A stretch of DNA of 64,000 bases. Origin: Acinetobacter lanii. Lineage in GTDB: Bacteria; Pseudomonadota; Gammaproteobacteria; Pseudomonadales; Moraxellaceae. Shown in pieces: positions 1 through 10,213 of the stretch; within the stretch, counting starts at the first letter, position 1; each line of letters starts with the position of its first letter. The notes under the pieces were generated by a model. It made no database searches, had not been told where the DNA came from, and saw only the letters and a program-made list of their open reading frames with translations. Location: NCBI RefSeq assembly GCF_011578285.1, contig NZ_CP049916.1, positions 3,162,001 through 3,226,000 on the forward strand. The letters run 5' to 3'. The translations under genes were made by a program, and so were the position numbers.

Positions 1-571
1 TTGCCAAGATCATCACATCGGGTTTGCCCGGTTTTTCAGCACGTTGATAAAAGAAAATCTCTGTGAGGTTTTTGCGGTCTTCAGACAATGAGCCTGCGTA
101 AATCGTATAGGGTCCTGACGAGATAAATTCTTTCGGTCGCACCAAATCAAAACCAGAACGCACTGCCTGACTGGTGGTTAGTTTTTCAAACTCACGCACC
201 CCCCAAGGTGACAACCACACCATCAATACCGATTGCACCACCAAATAACCGATGGTCAGCGGTAACAGTAAGCGTGCCAATTGATTGCGACTGACGCCAC
301 TGCCGTTTAACACCGCCATTTCATGATCGACATACAGACGACCAAAGACCAGCATTAACCCAATGAAAAACCCGAGTGGAAGAATCAGTGTCAGGAACTC
401 AGGAAGTCGATAACCGATAATGCTAAACAGGATTCCAGCATCTAAACGACCTTGCGCCGCCACACCGAAATACTTGATCAAACGCCCACCCATCATGATC
501 AGGGTGAGTAAAGATACAACGACCAAAGAAGTCGACAGTACTTGTTTGACGAGATAACGTCTGATAATCAA
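1..571 (-). CDS. lptF: LPS export permease LptF, N-terminal part (runs off the window)
   Basis: Inner-membrane subunit of the LptBFG transporter that extracts lipopolysaccharide and passes it to the periplasmic bridge. About 190 N-terminal residues are visible: a short basic start (IIRRYLVKQ), a first membrane helix, then further hydrophobic helices around PEFLTLILPLGFF and a periplasmic segment, as in the YjgP/YjgQ family. The frame opens with TTG at 569-571 behind a GGAAG-like ribosome site; no ATG lies in frame nearby. It is divergent from pepA, the arrangement also found in E. coli. The rest, and presumably lptG, lies left of the window. Confidence 0.9.
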   Translation of the reverse strand, partial: MIIRRYLVKQVLSTSLVVVSLLTLIMMGGRLIKYFGVAAQGRLDAGILFSIIGYRLPEFLTLILPLGFFIGLMLVFGRLYVDHEMAVLNGSGVSRNQLARLLLPLTIGYLVVQSVLMVWLSPWGVREFEKLTTSQAVRSGFDLVRPKEFISSGPYTIYAGSLSEDRKNLTEIFFYQRAEKPGKPDVMILA

Positions 572-699
572 AGTAATCTTCCAAAATGGGGTGAATTGGG
601 CTACCGTTAGTTTACCCAAATGTTAAAAATATAAAACCACATTGAAATTCTATCATTGGTAGTGTTTCAATGGTTTAATGATTCGAAACGTCTCAATAG

Positions 700-2554
<1,855 letters not shown>

Positions 2555-2685
2555 TGCCAGAAAAACAGTAATTGAGAGAATATCCTGCTGTCATCGCTTT
2601 GCCATAGATAAAGCTTTATCACAGATAGCATTTACATAAGGCTTAATACATAACGCTCCACCAACAGCGTTTAACAAGGAGATGC

Positions 2686-3330
2686 GTGGTGACATTAAAT
2701 GTCGGTCAAGATTTTAAAAAACGCTGGCTTAGTGCACCCGATGCGGTCCGTCAGGCTTTTTTAGATGATCTCACACGAGTCACAGATTTACTTCAACCTG
2801 AATCGAATCTACAAACATGGTTAGACAATGATCAGCGTGCCCAACAAGTGGCACAGCTCAAAGTTGAACAAGCCTATGCCGATGAAAAAGCCCGACTCAT
2901 TGAAGCGGCTCGTGTCCGCCGTCAGTTGGCTTTGGAAAAATCGCTTGCGCAAAAGCGTGCCCAACAACAGGCGTATAACCAACAATTATTGCAAGATGAA
3001 CAGCAACAGTTCATTCAACAAAATGAAGTATTACATGCTCTGAATCAGCAGATTGCGGTCGAAACTGAAGCGTATGCTGAACGTTATACTGAAAACCCTG
3101 CGCTACCGAGTATGGATTTTTCTGGCACTCAATTTTTAGTGTCTGATCAAGAGATTCATTCGGAATTAGACAGTGTGCGCTTACGTTTAGAACTTGAAGC
3201 AGAAACGCATATCGAGCAAGCGGTAAATGCCTTCCGTGCTCAACTTCAAGCTGCTGCTGAAGAAGAAATTGCTTATATTTTGAAAAATTCAAGATTTAGT
3301 GCTGCAGATGTCACAGCACAATCCAGCTAA
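2686..3330 (+). CDS. Hypothetical coiled-coil protein
   Basis: Not recognised beyond a conserved hypothetical. The 214 residues are rich in Gln, Ala and Glu; residues about 50-120 and 155-205 look like long charged amphipathic helices (runs such as RRQLALEKSLAQKRAQQQ), so a coiled coil is likely. There is no signal peptide or membrane segment. The start is GTG: an AAGGAG box at 2676-2681 lies 4 bases before GTG 2686 and 7 before GTG 2689, so the second GTG may be the real start. It is followed by a strong terminator. Position suggests cotranscription with pepA-holC, but the 131-bp gap may hold its own promoter. Confidence 0.75.
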   Translation: MVTLNVGQDFKKRWLSAPDAVRQAFLDDLTRVTDLLQPESNLQTWLDNDQRAQQVAQLKVEQAYADEKARLIEAARVRRQLALEKSLAQKRAQQQAYNQQLLQDEQQQFIQQNEVLHALNQQIAVETEAYAERYTENPALPSMDFSGTQFLVSDQEIHSELDSVRLRLELEAETHIEQAVNAFRAQLQAAAEEEIAYILKNSRFSAADVTAQSS

Positions 3331-3342
3331 AGCACTTTAAAA

Positions 3343-3370
3343 CAAAAAAAGCCCTTTTGGGCTTTTTTTA
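3343..3370. terminator. Rho-independent terminator, bidirectional
   Basis: A-run, stem AAGCCC/GGGCTT with a TTTT loop, then seven T. It sits between the coiled-coil gene (+) and the DedA gene (-) and can serve both. Confidence 0.85.
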
Positions 3371-3413
3371 TAGGTGGTATCTCGCTGTCATTTTGCTATA
3401 AGATGGCGATTTT

Positions 3414-3962
3414 TTATTCAAAAAATGAAAAAATCGCTGAGACCAAGTTACCCATGCCATAACCTAAACCGAGCAACACACTGATCCAGATCCAAGCACT
3501 TAAAATATTATAAAACATGAAACTGCCATATTTCATATAACCTGAACCAGCGGCAAAGGGCGCAAAAGAACGCACAAAGGGAATAAAGCGTGCCATTAAG
3601 ATGGTCTTACCGCCATGTTTCTCAAAATAATTGGTGGTTTTTTTGACGTATTCAGGTTTAAACCAGCGACTGTGCTTAGTGAAAAATTTCAGCCCTAAAG
3701 CTTTGCCGGTATAGTAATTGATCAAATATCCAATGGTGCCTGCTGTCATCAACAAGATGCCCATATAGTGCAAATGAATCAATTCGGTGGTGGAACACAG
3801 TGCACCGGTGGCGATCAGCAAACTGTCCCCCGGTAAAAAAAACAGAAACACTGACCCAGTTTCACCTAAAATAATCACAAATAAAATAGCATAAATCCAA
3901 AGGCCATACTGCTCAAAGAGCATCGGAAGAAGCTGTTCAAGGTGCAATAAAAAATCAAGCAT
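3414..3962 (-). CDS. DedA family membrane protein (VTT domain)
   Basis: DedA proteins are inner-membrane proteins; several are implicated in recycling of undecaprenyl phosphate or phospholipid carriers and in membrane-potential homeostasis. This one has about 182 residues with 4-5 hydrophobic segments. It shows the family marks ETGSVFLFFLPGDSLL near residue 35 (acidic residue, then PGD) and the FxxxHGGKTILMARFIPFVRSFAPFAAG region with its conserved Arg residues. Frame-compatible starts are GTG 3968 and ATG 3962; the ATG is preferred (GGA about 10 bases upstream). Its substrate cannot be read from the sequence. Confidence 0.88.
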   Translation of the reverse strand: MLDFLLHLEQLLPMLFEQYGLWIYAILFVIILGETGSVFLFFLPGDSLLIATGALCSTTELIHLHYMGILLMTAGTIGYLINYYTGKALGLKFFTKHSRWFKPEYVKKTTNYFEKHGGKTILMARFIPFVRSFAPFAAGSGYMKYGSFMFYNILSAWIWISVLLGLGYGMGNLVSAIFSFFE

Positions 3963-4033
3963 TACCACGGATCCGTTTCATGTTGTTTCCCCCTACACCT
4001 ACTGATTAAAAGCCCAAACATTCACAATTCATC

Positions 4034-4062
4034 AAAATAAAACAGCCTAATAAATTAGGCTG
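4034..4062 (-). terminator. Terminator of the riboflavin operon
   Basis: Inverted repeat CAGCCTAA...TTAGGCTG (4043-4062), followed on the minus strand by TTTTATTTTG. It lies 21 bases past the ribE stop. Confidence 0.8.
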
Positions 4063-4082
4063 CGCGCTATTTTAGTCCCTTT

Positions 4083-4742
4083 TTACCGCAAAAATCCATT
4101 CGCAGCTAAAAATTCCATACTCAACTTCGATTCCGGCTTATGTTCAGCGGCTTTATCACCGAGCAATAAACGTTCGATATAACGGGCCAGTACATCGACT
4201 TCTAAATTGACTTTTGTGCCTGTTTTCCATGTACTGATGTTGGTTCTTTCGGCCGTATGTGGAATTAAATTCAGGCTTAAAATATTGCCACGTAAATGGT
4301 TGATGGTCAGGCTAATCCCATCCACCGTCACAGAACCTTTTTCCGCTAAATATTTGGCAATTTCAACCGGAGCCGTCACTTCAAAATACAGTGAGCGGGC
4401 ATCTTGGCGTACTACGGTAATTTCACCGACTGCATCGACATGACCACTGACAATATGTCCGCCAAAACGTGTGGTCGGCAACATGGCTTTTTCAACATTC
4501 ACCGGCTGCCCCACTTTCCAATCGGCAATGGTGGAGCGATGAATACTTTCACGCGATACGTCTGCGCTATACCAATTTGATCCCCAATCGGTCACCGTCA
4601 AGCAGATCCCATTGGTGGCAATCGAATCCCCCAAATGCACATCAGACATATCCAAATCGGTCTGAATACGTAGACGAATATCACCACCTACACTTTGTAA
4701 ACTCTCGACCTTGCCTAAACTTTCGATGATGCCTGTGAACAT
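4083..4742 (-). CDS. ribE: Riboflavin synthase, alpha subunit
   Basis: Condenses two 6,7-dimethyl-8-ribityllumazine molecules into riboflavin, the last step of the pathway. The 219 residues form two similar lumazine-binding barrels: MFTGIIESLG at the N-terminus and the second at about residue 100 (HIVSGHVDAVGEI). Also present are GICLTV and GISLTI, the matching repeat positions. Last gene of the minus-strand run nrdR-ribD-methyltransferase-ribE, 33 bases after the methyltransferase. The symbol ribC is also used for this enzyme. Confidence 0.95.
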   Translation of the reverse strand: MFTGIIESLGKVESLQSVGGDIRLRIQTDLDMSDVHLGDSIATNGICLTVTDWGSNWYSADVSRESIHRSTIADWKVGQPVNVEKAMLPTTRFGGHIVSGHVDAVGEITVVRQDARSLYFEVTAPVEIAKYLAEKGSVTVDGISLTINHLRGNILSLNLIPHTAERTNISTWKTGTKVNLEVDVLARYIERLLLGDKAAEHKPESKLSMEFLAANGFLR

Positions 4743-4775
4743 AATGATGCAATCTCTTTAAATTCTGTCTTTTAT

Positions 4776-6071
4776 TTACCACAAATCGAGTTGTTCTGCG
4801 ACACCTGTGGTATCTACGCCCCCAAGTTCAGCATAGTGATGCAATTGCCCCAATAACTGACGAATCGGGGGTCCTGACTTGGCATGCGTGTCAGTAATCA
4901 CGATAAACTCAAGCACACGTGCACGTTCCGACTGACGTTGTTTACTGACCCGATAACGGGGTACATCTTGAGTCAATAACGTCACCCGTCCACGTTCTAA
5001 ATTGGCTTTGAGTAAATCACCAGCTTCGATATTGCCATCAGTTGAATAACTGGTCAGGATATAGCGAGCATTGATGGTACTCAGCAGTTTCTCATACGCT
5101 TCTTTGGCATATTTTGAAGAGTTATAAGGACTTGGTCGTTCCTTACGCCACGCACGGTCAATTCCGCTCTTGTAGCCCTTGGTATCTGGCGTTGGTAAAT
5201 CCACCTGATCCCATAGGGTTAAAGCATTTAACACATGGTAATTACTGCTATAGGCATGTTGATTATATGGCGGATCCAAATAGGCAACATCCACCTCAAA
5301 ACCACTCATTTGATTGGCCAAATGCTGTGCATCGACACACCACATTTCCGCCATAGGCACTTTAGGATCGCCAATTTCACAGAAACGGCTTGGCGTAAGC
5401 CACAGCAAAGATTCGATTCGCTCTAAAGCCGTTTGGGTTTTACCGCCCCAACCATGATGGAAGCTTTTAAACACGCCACTGGTATTGCTGACAAAACTGG
5501 CTGAATAGAGTAATGGTGACAAAAGTGCACTCATTTCCACATCATCAATCGCACCTTGCGCTTGCCACGTGGCAATCTGCTGACGAATGGCATCAATGCG
5601 CATCCCATTGCGGCGTTTGAAGAACAAACGGTCACGGCTCGGATCATAAATTTCGTCATTACGTGGACATAAATTATGCGTGACCCAACCTTTGACTTCA
5701 GGCAAACGGTTTAAATAATCAAGGGCTTTTTGATAACCTCCCAATTCTTTAAATGCCGGTGCATCGGTACAGGACAAAATCGCATTGTTTAACGCATGGC
5801 TGTACGGTTCCCAGTCATTGGCAATCACACGGTAGCCATTTTGACGTGCCAAGCGAGAAACCACACCACTGCCGGCAAAGAAATCGGCAAAAATTGGCGC
5901 ACGTCCCTTGCCTGAATTGTTCAGTGTCCCGGTACTTTCGAGTGCTTCTAAAATCAAATGCAGTAAACGACGCTTATTGCCTAAATACGGTACAAGTTGA
6001 TTAAACAAATATTCGTCTGTGGTACGTGCCGCATGACGACGTTTATGGTAAACCGTAGACTCTGAATTCAT
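4776..6071 (-). CDS. aamA: Orphan N6-adenine DNA methyltransferase (AamA-like)
   Basis: A D12/Dam-class enzyme that moves a methyl group from S-adenosylmethionine to adenine N6 in DNA. It shows PYLGNKRRLL (28-37), the AdoMet motif FADFFAGSG (61-69) and the catalytic DPPYN (266-270); 431 residues is long for Dam but usual for this group. No restriction enzyme or specificity gene is adjacent, so it is an orphan. The known A. baumannii enzyme at this locus (AamA, A1S_0222) is reported to methylate GAATTC; I infer the same role from family and gene context. Its start overlaps the ribD stop in an ATGA, so it is translated from a metabolic operon transcript. A GAATTC site covers the start codon region (6064-6069). 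Confidence 0.85.
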   Translation of the reverse strand: MNSESTVYHKRRHAARTTDEYLFNQLVPYLGNKRRLLHLILEALESTGTLNNSGKGRAPIFADFFAGSGVVSRLARQNGYRVIANDWEPYSHALNNAILSCTDAPAFKELGGYQKALDYLNRLPEVKGWVTHNLCPRNDEIYDPSRDRLFFKRRNGMRIDAIRQQIATWQAQGAIDDVEMSALLSPLLYSASFVSNTSGVFKSFHHGWGGKTQTALERIESLLWLTPSRFCEIGDPKVPMAEMWCVDAQHLANQMSGFEVDVAYLDPPYNQHAYSSNYHVLNALTLWDQVDLPTPDTKGYKSGIDRAWRKERPSPYNSSKYAKEAYEKLLSTINARYILTSYSTDGNIEAGDLLKANLERGRVTLLTQDVPRYRVSKQRQSERARVLEFIVITDTHAKSGPPIRQLLGQLHHYAELGGVDTTGVAEQLDLW

Positions 6072-7165
6072 AGTGACTCTTGAGAAGGAATAAGTGTTAA
6101 GCGAATGTCATCACCCAATTGGGTCACCTCTTTCAGCTTAAAACGGAGTTGTTCTGCCATGCTGATCAACTCAGCATTGAACATGGCACGCGCCGATTGA
6201 CCTAATAAAGTCGGTGCAACATAGCTGATTACTTCATCGACCAGATGTTGTTGTAAAAAGGCGGTCGACAAGGTGGCACCGGCTTCGATCAATACATCAT
6301 AAATTTGAAAATCTTTCAGTGTTTTTAACAGTGCATCTAAACTTTGCACTTCAAGTTGAATCACACCGAGTTTCGCTAACTCTGGACGAAAAGGTCCCAT
6401 CACCATGACGGTATCTGGTACATCTAAAATTTTGGCATCCAAAGGTAAACGCCCTTGCCGATCCAAAATAACACGCTTCGGCTGCACAATCTGTTCGACA
6501 TTGGCATCATCAAGTTGGCGCACATTGAGCTGACAATCATCCGCCAATACCGTATCAATGCCGGTAATCACGGCACCGGAGATCGCACGCCAATGCTGAA
6601 CATCCTGACGCGCTGCAACACCGGTAATCCATTTGGATTCACCTGAAGCCATGGCAGTGCGCCCGTCCAAACTTGAGGCAATTTTCAGACGTACATAAGG
6701 CAGACCGGTTGCCATGGCTTTTAAGAAACCTAAATTCAGTTGTTTGGCTTGCGCTTCACAAATCCCAACCTCAACCTCAATGCCTGCTTGACGTAAAATT
6801 TCAACCCCTTTGCCCGCGACTAAAGGATTGGGATCAGAACAAGCCACGATCACTTTGGCTACGCCTGCTTCGACCAAGCCTTTAGCACAAGGTGGGGTAC
6901 GTCCATAATGTGCGCAGGGTTCTAAAGTCACATAAGCGGTTGCACCTCGTGCGCGTTCACCCGCTTGGCGCAGCGCAAATACTTCAGCATGCGGTTGTCC
7001 GGCTTTGGGATGAAAACCTTCACCCACCATGTGTCCATCTTTGACAATCACGCAGCCCACATTGGGATTGGGACGGGTTGAATATTGTCCTTGCTGAGCC
7101 AATGCAATGGCACGTTGCATCCACACTCGATCCTGTTGAATGCGTGATTGATCTAACTCAGACAT
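6068..7165 (-). CDS. ribD: Bifunctional pyrimidine deaminase/reductase RibD
   Basis: Carries out the second (deamination) and third (ribose reduction) steps of riboflavin synthesis from GTP. The N-terminal deaminase has the zinc site H59-A-E and C84/C93 in LEPCAHYGRTPPC. The C-terminal reductase starts near residue 155 (YVRLKIASSLDGRTAM) and contains GASLS-like and LGQSAR segments. The 365 residues equal the usual length. It lies 32 bases after nrdR and overlaps the methyltransferase start by 4 bases. Confidence 0.96.
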   Translation of the reverse strand: MSELDQSRIQQDRVWMQRAIALAQQGQYSTRPNPNVGCVIVKDGHMVGEGFHPKAGQPHAEVFALRQAGERARGATAYVTLEPCAHYGRTPPCAKGLVEAGVAKVIVACSDPNPLVAGKGVEILRQAGIEVEVGICEAQAKQLNLGFLKAMATGLPYVRLKIASSLDGRTAMASGESKWITGVAARQDVQHWRAISGAVITGIDTVLADDCQLNVRQLDDANVEQIVQPKRVILDRQGRLPLDAKILDVPDTVMVMGPFRPELAKLGVIQLEVQSLDALLKTLKDFQIYDVLIEAGATLSTAFLQQHLVDEVISYVAPTLLGQSARAMFNAELISMAEQLRFKLKEVTQLGDDIRLTLIPSQESL

Positions 7166-7197
7166 AGTGTTCCTAAACGAATCTTTTTTGAGAATAA

Positions 7198-7659
7198 TTA
7201 ATCTTGTTCACGATGTTGCATCTGCTCAATCTGACGTCGAAAGGCTTCTACATCTTGGAAATCTTGATACACCGAGGCAAAACGCACATAAGCCACATGA
7301 TCTAAAGCAAACAAGGCTTTCATCACAATTTCACCAATGGTGCGAGAACGTACATCACGTTCACCCAAACGGCGAATTTGCAATTGAATATCACTGACCA
7401 CAGCTTCAATCTGTTCTTGGGTCACGGGACGCTTTTGTAAAGCATGCATTAAAGAACGACGAAGTTTGGCTTCATCATAAGGTTCGTTTTTACCATCAGA
7501 TTTGGTCACACGAGGCATAACCACTTCAAAACTTTCAAAGGTTGTGAAGCGCTCATTACAACTAATACACTCACGACGACGACGAATTTGACAGCCTTCG
7601 GCAGCTAAACGTGAGTCAATCACTTTACTATCAGCGGCGTTGCAAAATGGACAATGCAT
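7198..7659 (-). CDS. nrdR: Transcriptional repressor NrdR
   Basis: Zinc- and nucleotide-binding repressor of ribonucleotide reductase genes, acting through paired NrdR boxes. 153 residues: zinc ribbon C3-x2-C6 and C31-x2-C34 with the basic stretch RRRREC between, then an ATP-cone domain (residues about 49-139, e.g. [20 protein letters not shown]). First gene of the operon leading to ribD, the methyltransferase and ribE; nrdR-ribD linkage is widespread in proteobacteria. Confidence 0.96.
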   Translation of the reverse strand: MHCPFCNAADSKVIDSRLAAEGCQIRRRRECISCNERFTTFESFEVVMPRVTKSDGKNEPYDEAKLRRSLMHALQKRPVTQEQIEAVVSDIQLQIRRLGERDVRSRTIGEIVMKALFALDHVAYVRFASVYQDFQDVEAFRRQIEQMQHREQD

Positions 7660-7692
7660 AGCGGTTTAATTGAACAATTTGTATTTGAGCTT

Positions 7693-7721
7693 AGTGTAGC
7701 AAAAAAAGTTTCGATTGTTGA
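7693..7721 (-). promoter_or_regulatory. Candidate sigma-70 promoter of nrdR-ribD-methyltransferase-ribE
   Basis: On the minus strand TCAACA (7716-7721), a 17-base spacer and TACACT (7693-7698), each 4 of 6 to consensus, about 34 bases before the nrdR start. Assigned by spacing and match only. Confidence 0.5.
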
Positions 7722-7743
7722 GTTTTCACCAATATATAGAAAA

Positions 7744-7767
7744 AAAACAGCCCATATGGGCTGTTTT
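7744..7767 (-). terminator. Terminator of glnK-amtB
   Basis: Inverted repeat AAAACAGCCC/GGGCTGTTTT with an ATAT loop and further T on the minus strand, 31 bases past the amtB stop. Confidence 0.85.
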
Positions 7768-7797
7768 ACACAATATATTGATTTTATTGTTTTCAGA

Positions 7798-9216
7798 TTA
7801 ATCGACACGTTCGCCATGTTGACTTAAATCTAGACCCATCCGTTCATCATCAGATTCAACACGGATGCCAATCACCAGATCAATCACTTTTAAGATAATA
7901 AAGGTCAACACTGCAGAGTAAGCGATGGTCGCCAATACACCTTCAACTTGCACCCAAACTTGGTGAAGTAAATCAGTCGGTGCATTGTCGCCCATGATAA
8001 AATCGCTAGCAAAGAATGCGGTTAAGATCGCACCCACAATACCACCCACACCGTGTAGACCGAATGCATCTAATGAGTCGTCGGCTTTCAGCGCACGTTT
8101 TAACGCAGTAATGCCCCAGAAACAAACCACACCACCAATTAAGCCCATTGCCAACGCACCGCCGACCGTTACAAAACCTGCTGCCGGTGTGATCACCACT
8201 AAACCTGCTACTGCACCTGATGCACCGCCCAATACAGAGGCTTTACCACGCACGATTTTTTCAGTCACTAACCAAGAAATGGCTGCTGCGGCTGCTGCAA
8301 CTTGCGTTACCACCAACGCATAGCCTGCTGAACCGTTAGCACCCAAGGCAGAACCACCATTGAAACCGAACCAACCGACCCACACTAAACTCGCACCAAT
8401 CACGGTTAAGGTTAAGTTATGCGGTGCCATAGACTCTTTGCCCAAGCCCATACGTTTACCGAGCATATACGCTGCAATCAGACCTGCCACACCCGAGTTG
8501 ATATGAACCACCGTACCACCGGCAAAGTCGAGTGCACCATCGTTGCCTAACCAACCGCCACCCCAAACCCAGTGGGTAATCGGTGCGTAGACAACAATTG
8601 ACCAGACGGTAATGAAAGCCACAAAAGCACCAAATTTCATACGCTCAGCAATGGAACCGGTAATAATGGCTACAGTAATGATCGCAAAGGTCATTTGGAA
8701 AATAACGAATAAAATTTCAGGAATCGTGCCTGTTAAAGCGTCTGTGGTAATGCCTGACAACATAAATTTGTCTAAGTTACCAATAAAGGCATTGCCCTCA
8801 CCAAAAGCTAAGGTATAACCCACAACCACCCATGTAATACTGACCACGGCTGCGGCTACAAAGCTATGTGCCATAGTGCTGAGTACGTTTTTCTTACGTA
8901 CCATACCGCCGTAGAACAATGCTAGACCCGGAATGGTCATGAGTAAAACAAGTGCGGTCGAAACTAAAATCCAAGCGGTATCACCTGTGTCTAATTTTGC
9001 TTCTTCTTCGGCAGGTGCTGTTGTTTCAGCTGGAGCAGATGCCGCAGCTTCTGTGGTGTTTTCTAAAGAATCTAAAGAATTTGGAGTGGATGCTTCAGTT
9101 TCAACAACTGTAACACCTTCAGTCGTAGTTGGTTCTGATACGGCATTTTCAGCCCAAGCAGCAGAACCCCCTAAAAGTGCGCCAGACAAGCTCAGCGCAA
9201 GTAGCATTTTTTTCAT
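7798..9216 (-). CDS. amtB: Ammonium transporter AmtB
   Basis: Trimeric inner-membrane ammonium channel. The 472 residues start with a cleavable-looking signal peptide (ending near AAWA, residue 22), then an unusually Glu/Thr/Ala-rich periplasmic linker to about residue 77, then 11 membrane helices. Family marks are DTGDTAWILVSTALVLLMT at the first helix, GGTVVHINSG with the pore His, and a C-terminal LDAFGLHGVGGIVG with the second pore His. It follows glnK by 65 bases, the standard pair in which GlnK plugs the channel when nitrogen is plentiful. Confidence 0.96.
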   Translation of the reverse strand: MKKMLLALSLSGALLGGSAAWAENAVSEPTTTEGVTVVETEASTPNSLDSLENTTEAAASAPAETTAPAEEEAKLDTGDTAWILVSTALVLLMTIPGLALFYGGMVRKKNVLSTMAHSFVAAAVVSITWVVVGYTLAFGEGNAFIGNLDKFMLSGITTDALTGTIPEILFVIFQMTFAIITVAIITGSIAERMKFGAFVAFITVWSIVVYAPITHWVWGGGWLGNDGALDFAGGTVVHINSGVAGLIAAYMLGKRMGLGKESMAPHNLTLTVIGASLVWVGWFGFNGGSALGANGSAGYALVVTQVAAAAAAISWLVTEKIVRGKASVLGGASGAVAGLVVITPAAGFVTVGGALAMGLIGGVVCFWGITALKRALKADDSLDAFGLHGVGGIVGAILTAFFASDFIMGDNAPTDLLHQVWVQVEGVLATIAYSAVLTFIILKVIDLVIGIRVESDDERMGLDLSQHGERVD

Positions 9217-9281
9217 TCGTATCCCCCAACCTAGTTTTTGTGAGTTATTAGGTACTCAGCAAACTTCGTGCCAAATTAAAT

Positions 9282-9641
<360 letters not shown>

Positions 9642-9660
9642 TCACCAGTAAGGTTTTATG

Positions 9661-9676
9661 TTCAAATTTCATGCCA
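9661..9676 (-). promoter_or_regulatory. Candidate sigma-54 promoter of glnK-amtB
   Basis: Minus strand TGGCATG-AAAT-TTGAA: GG at -24, exact -24/-12 spacing, 6 of 7 and 4 of 5 bases matching TGGCACG-N4-TTGCA. The -12 GC is GA here, so it would be weaker than consensus. The expected start is about 30 bases before the glnK ATG. Confidence 0.5.
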
Positions 9677-9899
9677 AAACAGACCAATGGTTGGGGGGTA
9701 TTGATCTGTTTCATCATGACATCATCTTTATACCCTATTTTATACATCAACATGGCTGACGGCATGATAAATTCATACAAAAATTGATGGTTTTTGCTGA
9801 TATTGTTATTGGATTAATTCATTGTGCTGAGTTAATACTAGGGACAAAATAAAAGCGATGTTACACTGTAAAAACAACATGATATATTCTGGATACCCC

Positions 9900-10127
9900 A
9901 TGATTGAAACATTATTACAAGCCATTTTGGAACAAGTCGATCAACCTAAAAAAGACTTGGAACATAATTTACGTGCGCTTTTAAATGAAGCGGTCAGCAA
10001 AATGGATTTGGTCTCTAAAGACGAAATTGAGCGCCAAAAAACAGCATTATTGAATGCCAATGAACGTTTAAGCCAACTTCAAGAGCAAGTCAAAGCCTTG
10101 GAAGTGTTAATTCAAAAACAAAATTAA
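9900..10127 (+). CDS. ubiK: Ubiquinone biosynthesis accessory factor UbiK (BMFP family)
   Basis: Small helical protein (formerly YqiC) that assists aerobic ubiquinone synthesis through UbiJ. 75 residues from MIETLLQ: an amphipathic N-terminal helix, then the conserved MDLVSKDEIERQKTALL and a leucine-heptad coiled coil (LSQLQEQVKALEVL). A longer frame opens at 9858, but ATG 9900 has GGAT 9 bases before it and fits the family length. It precedes comM, a neighbourhood shared by other gammaproteobacteria. Confidence 0.88.
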   Translation: MIETLLQAILEQVDQPKKDLEHNLRALLNEAVSKMDLVSKDEIERQKTALLNANERLSQLQEQVKALEVLIQKQN

Positions 10128-10213
10128 TAAAACGCACATTTTCTGTGCAAAAATCTAAAAATAATGATTAAAAATAAAGCAATCTAAAATAAGATTAATA
10201 AGAGTAGAACCTG

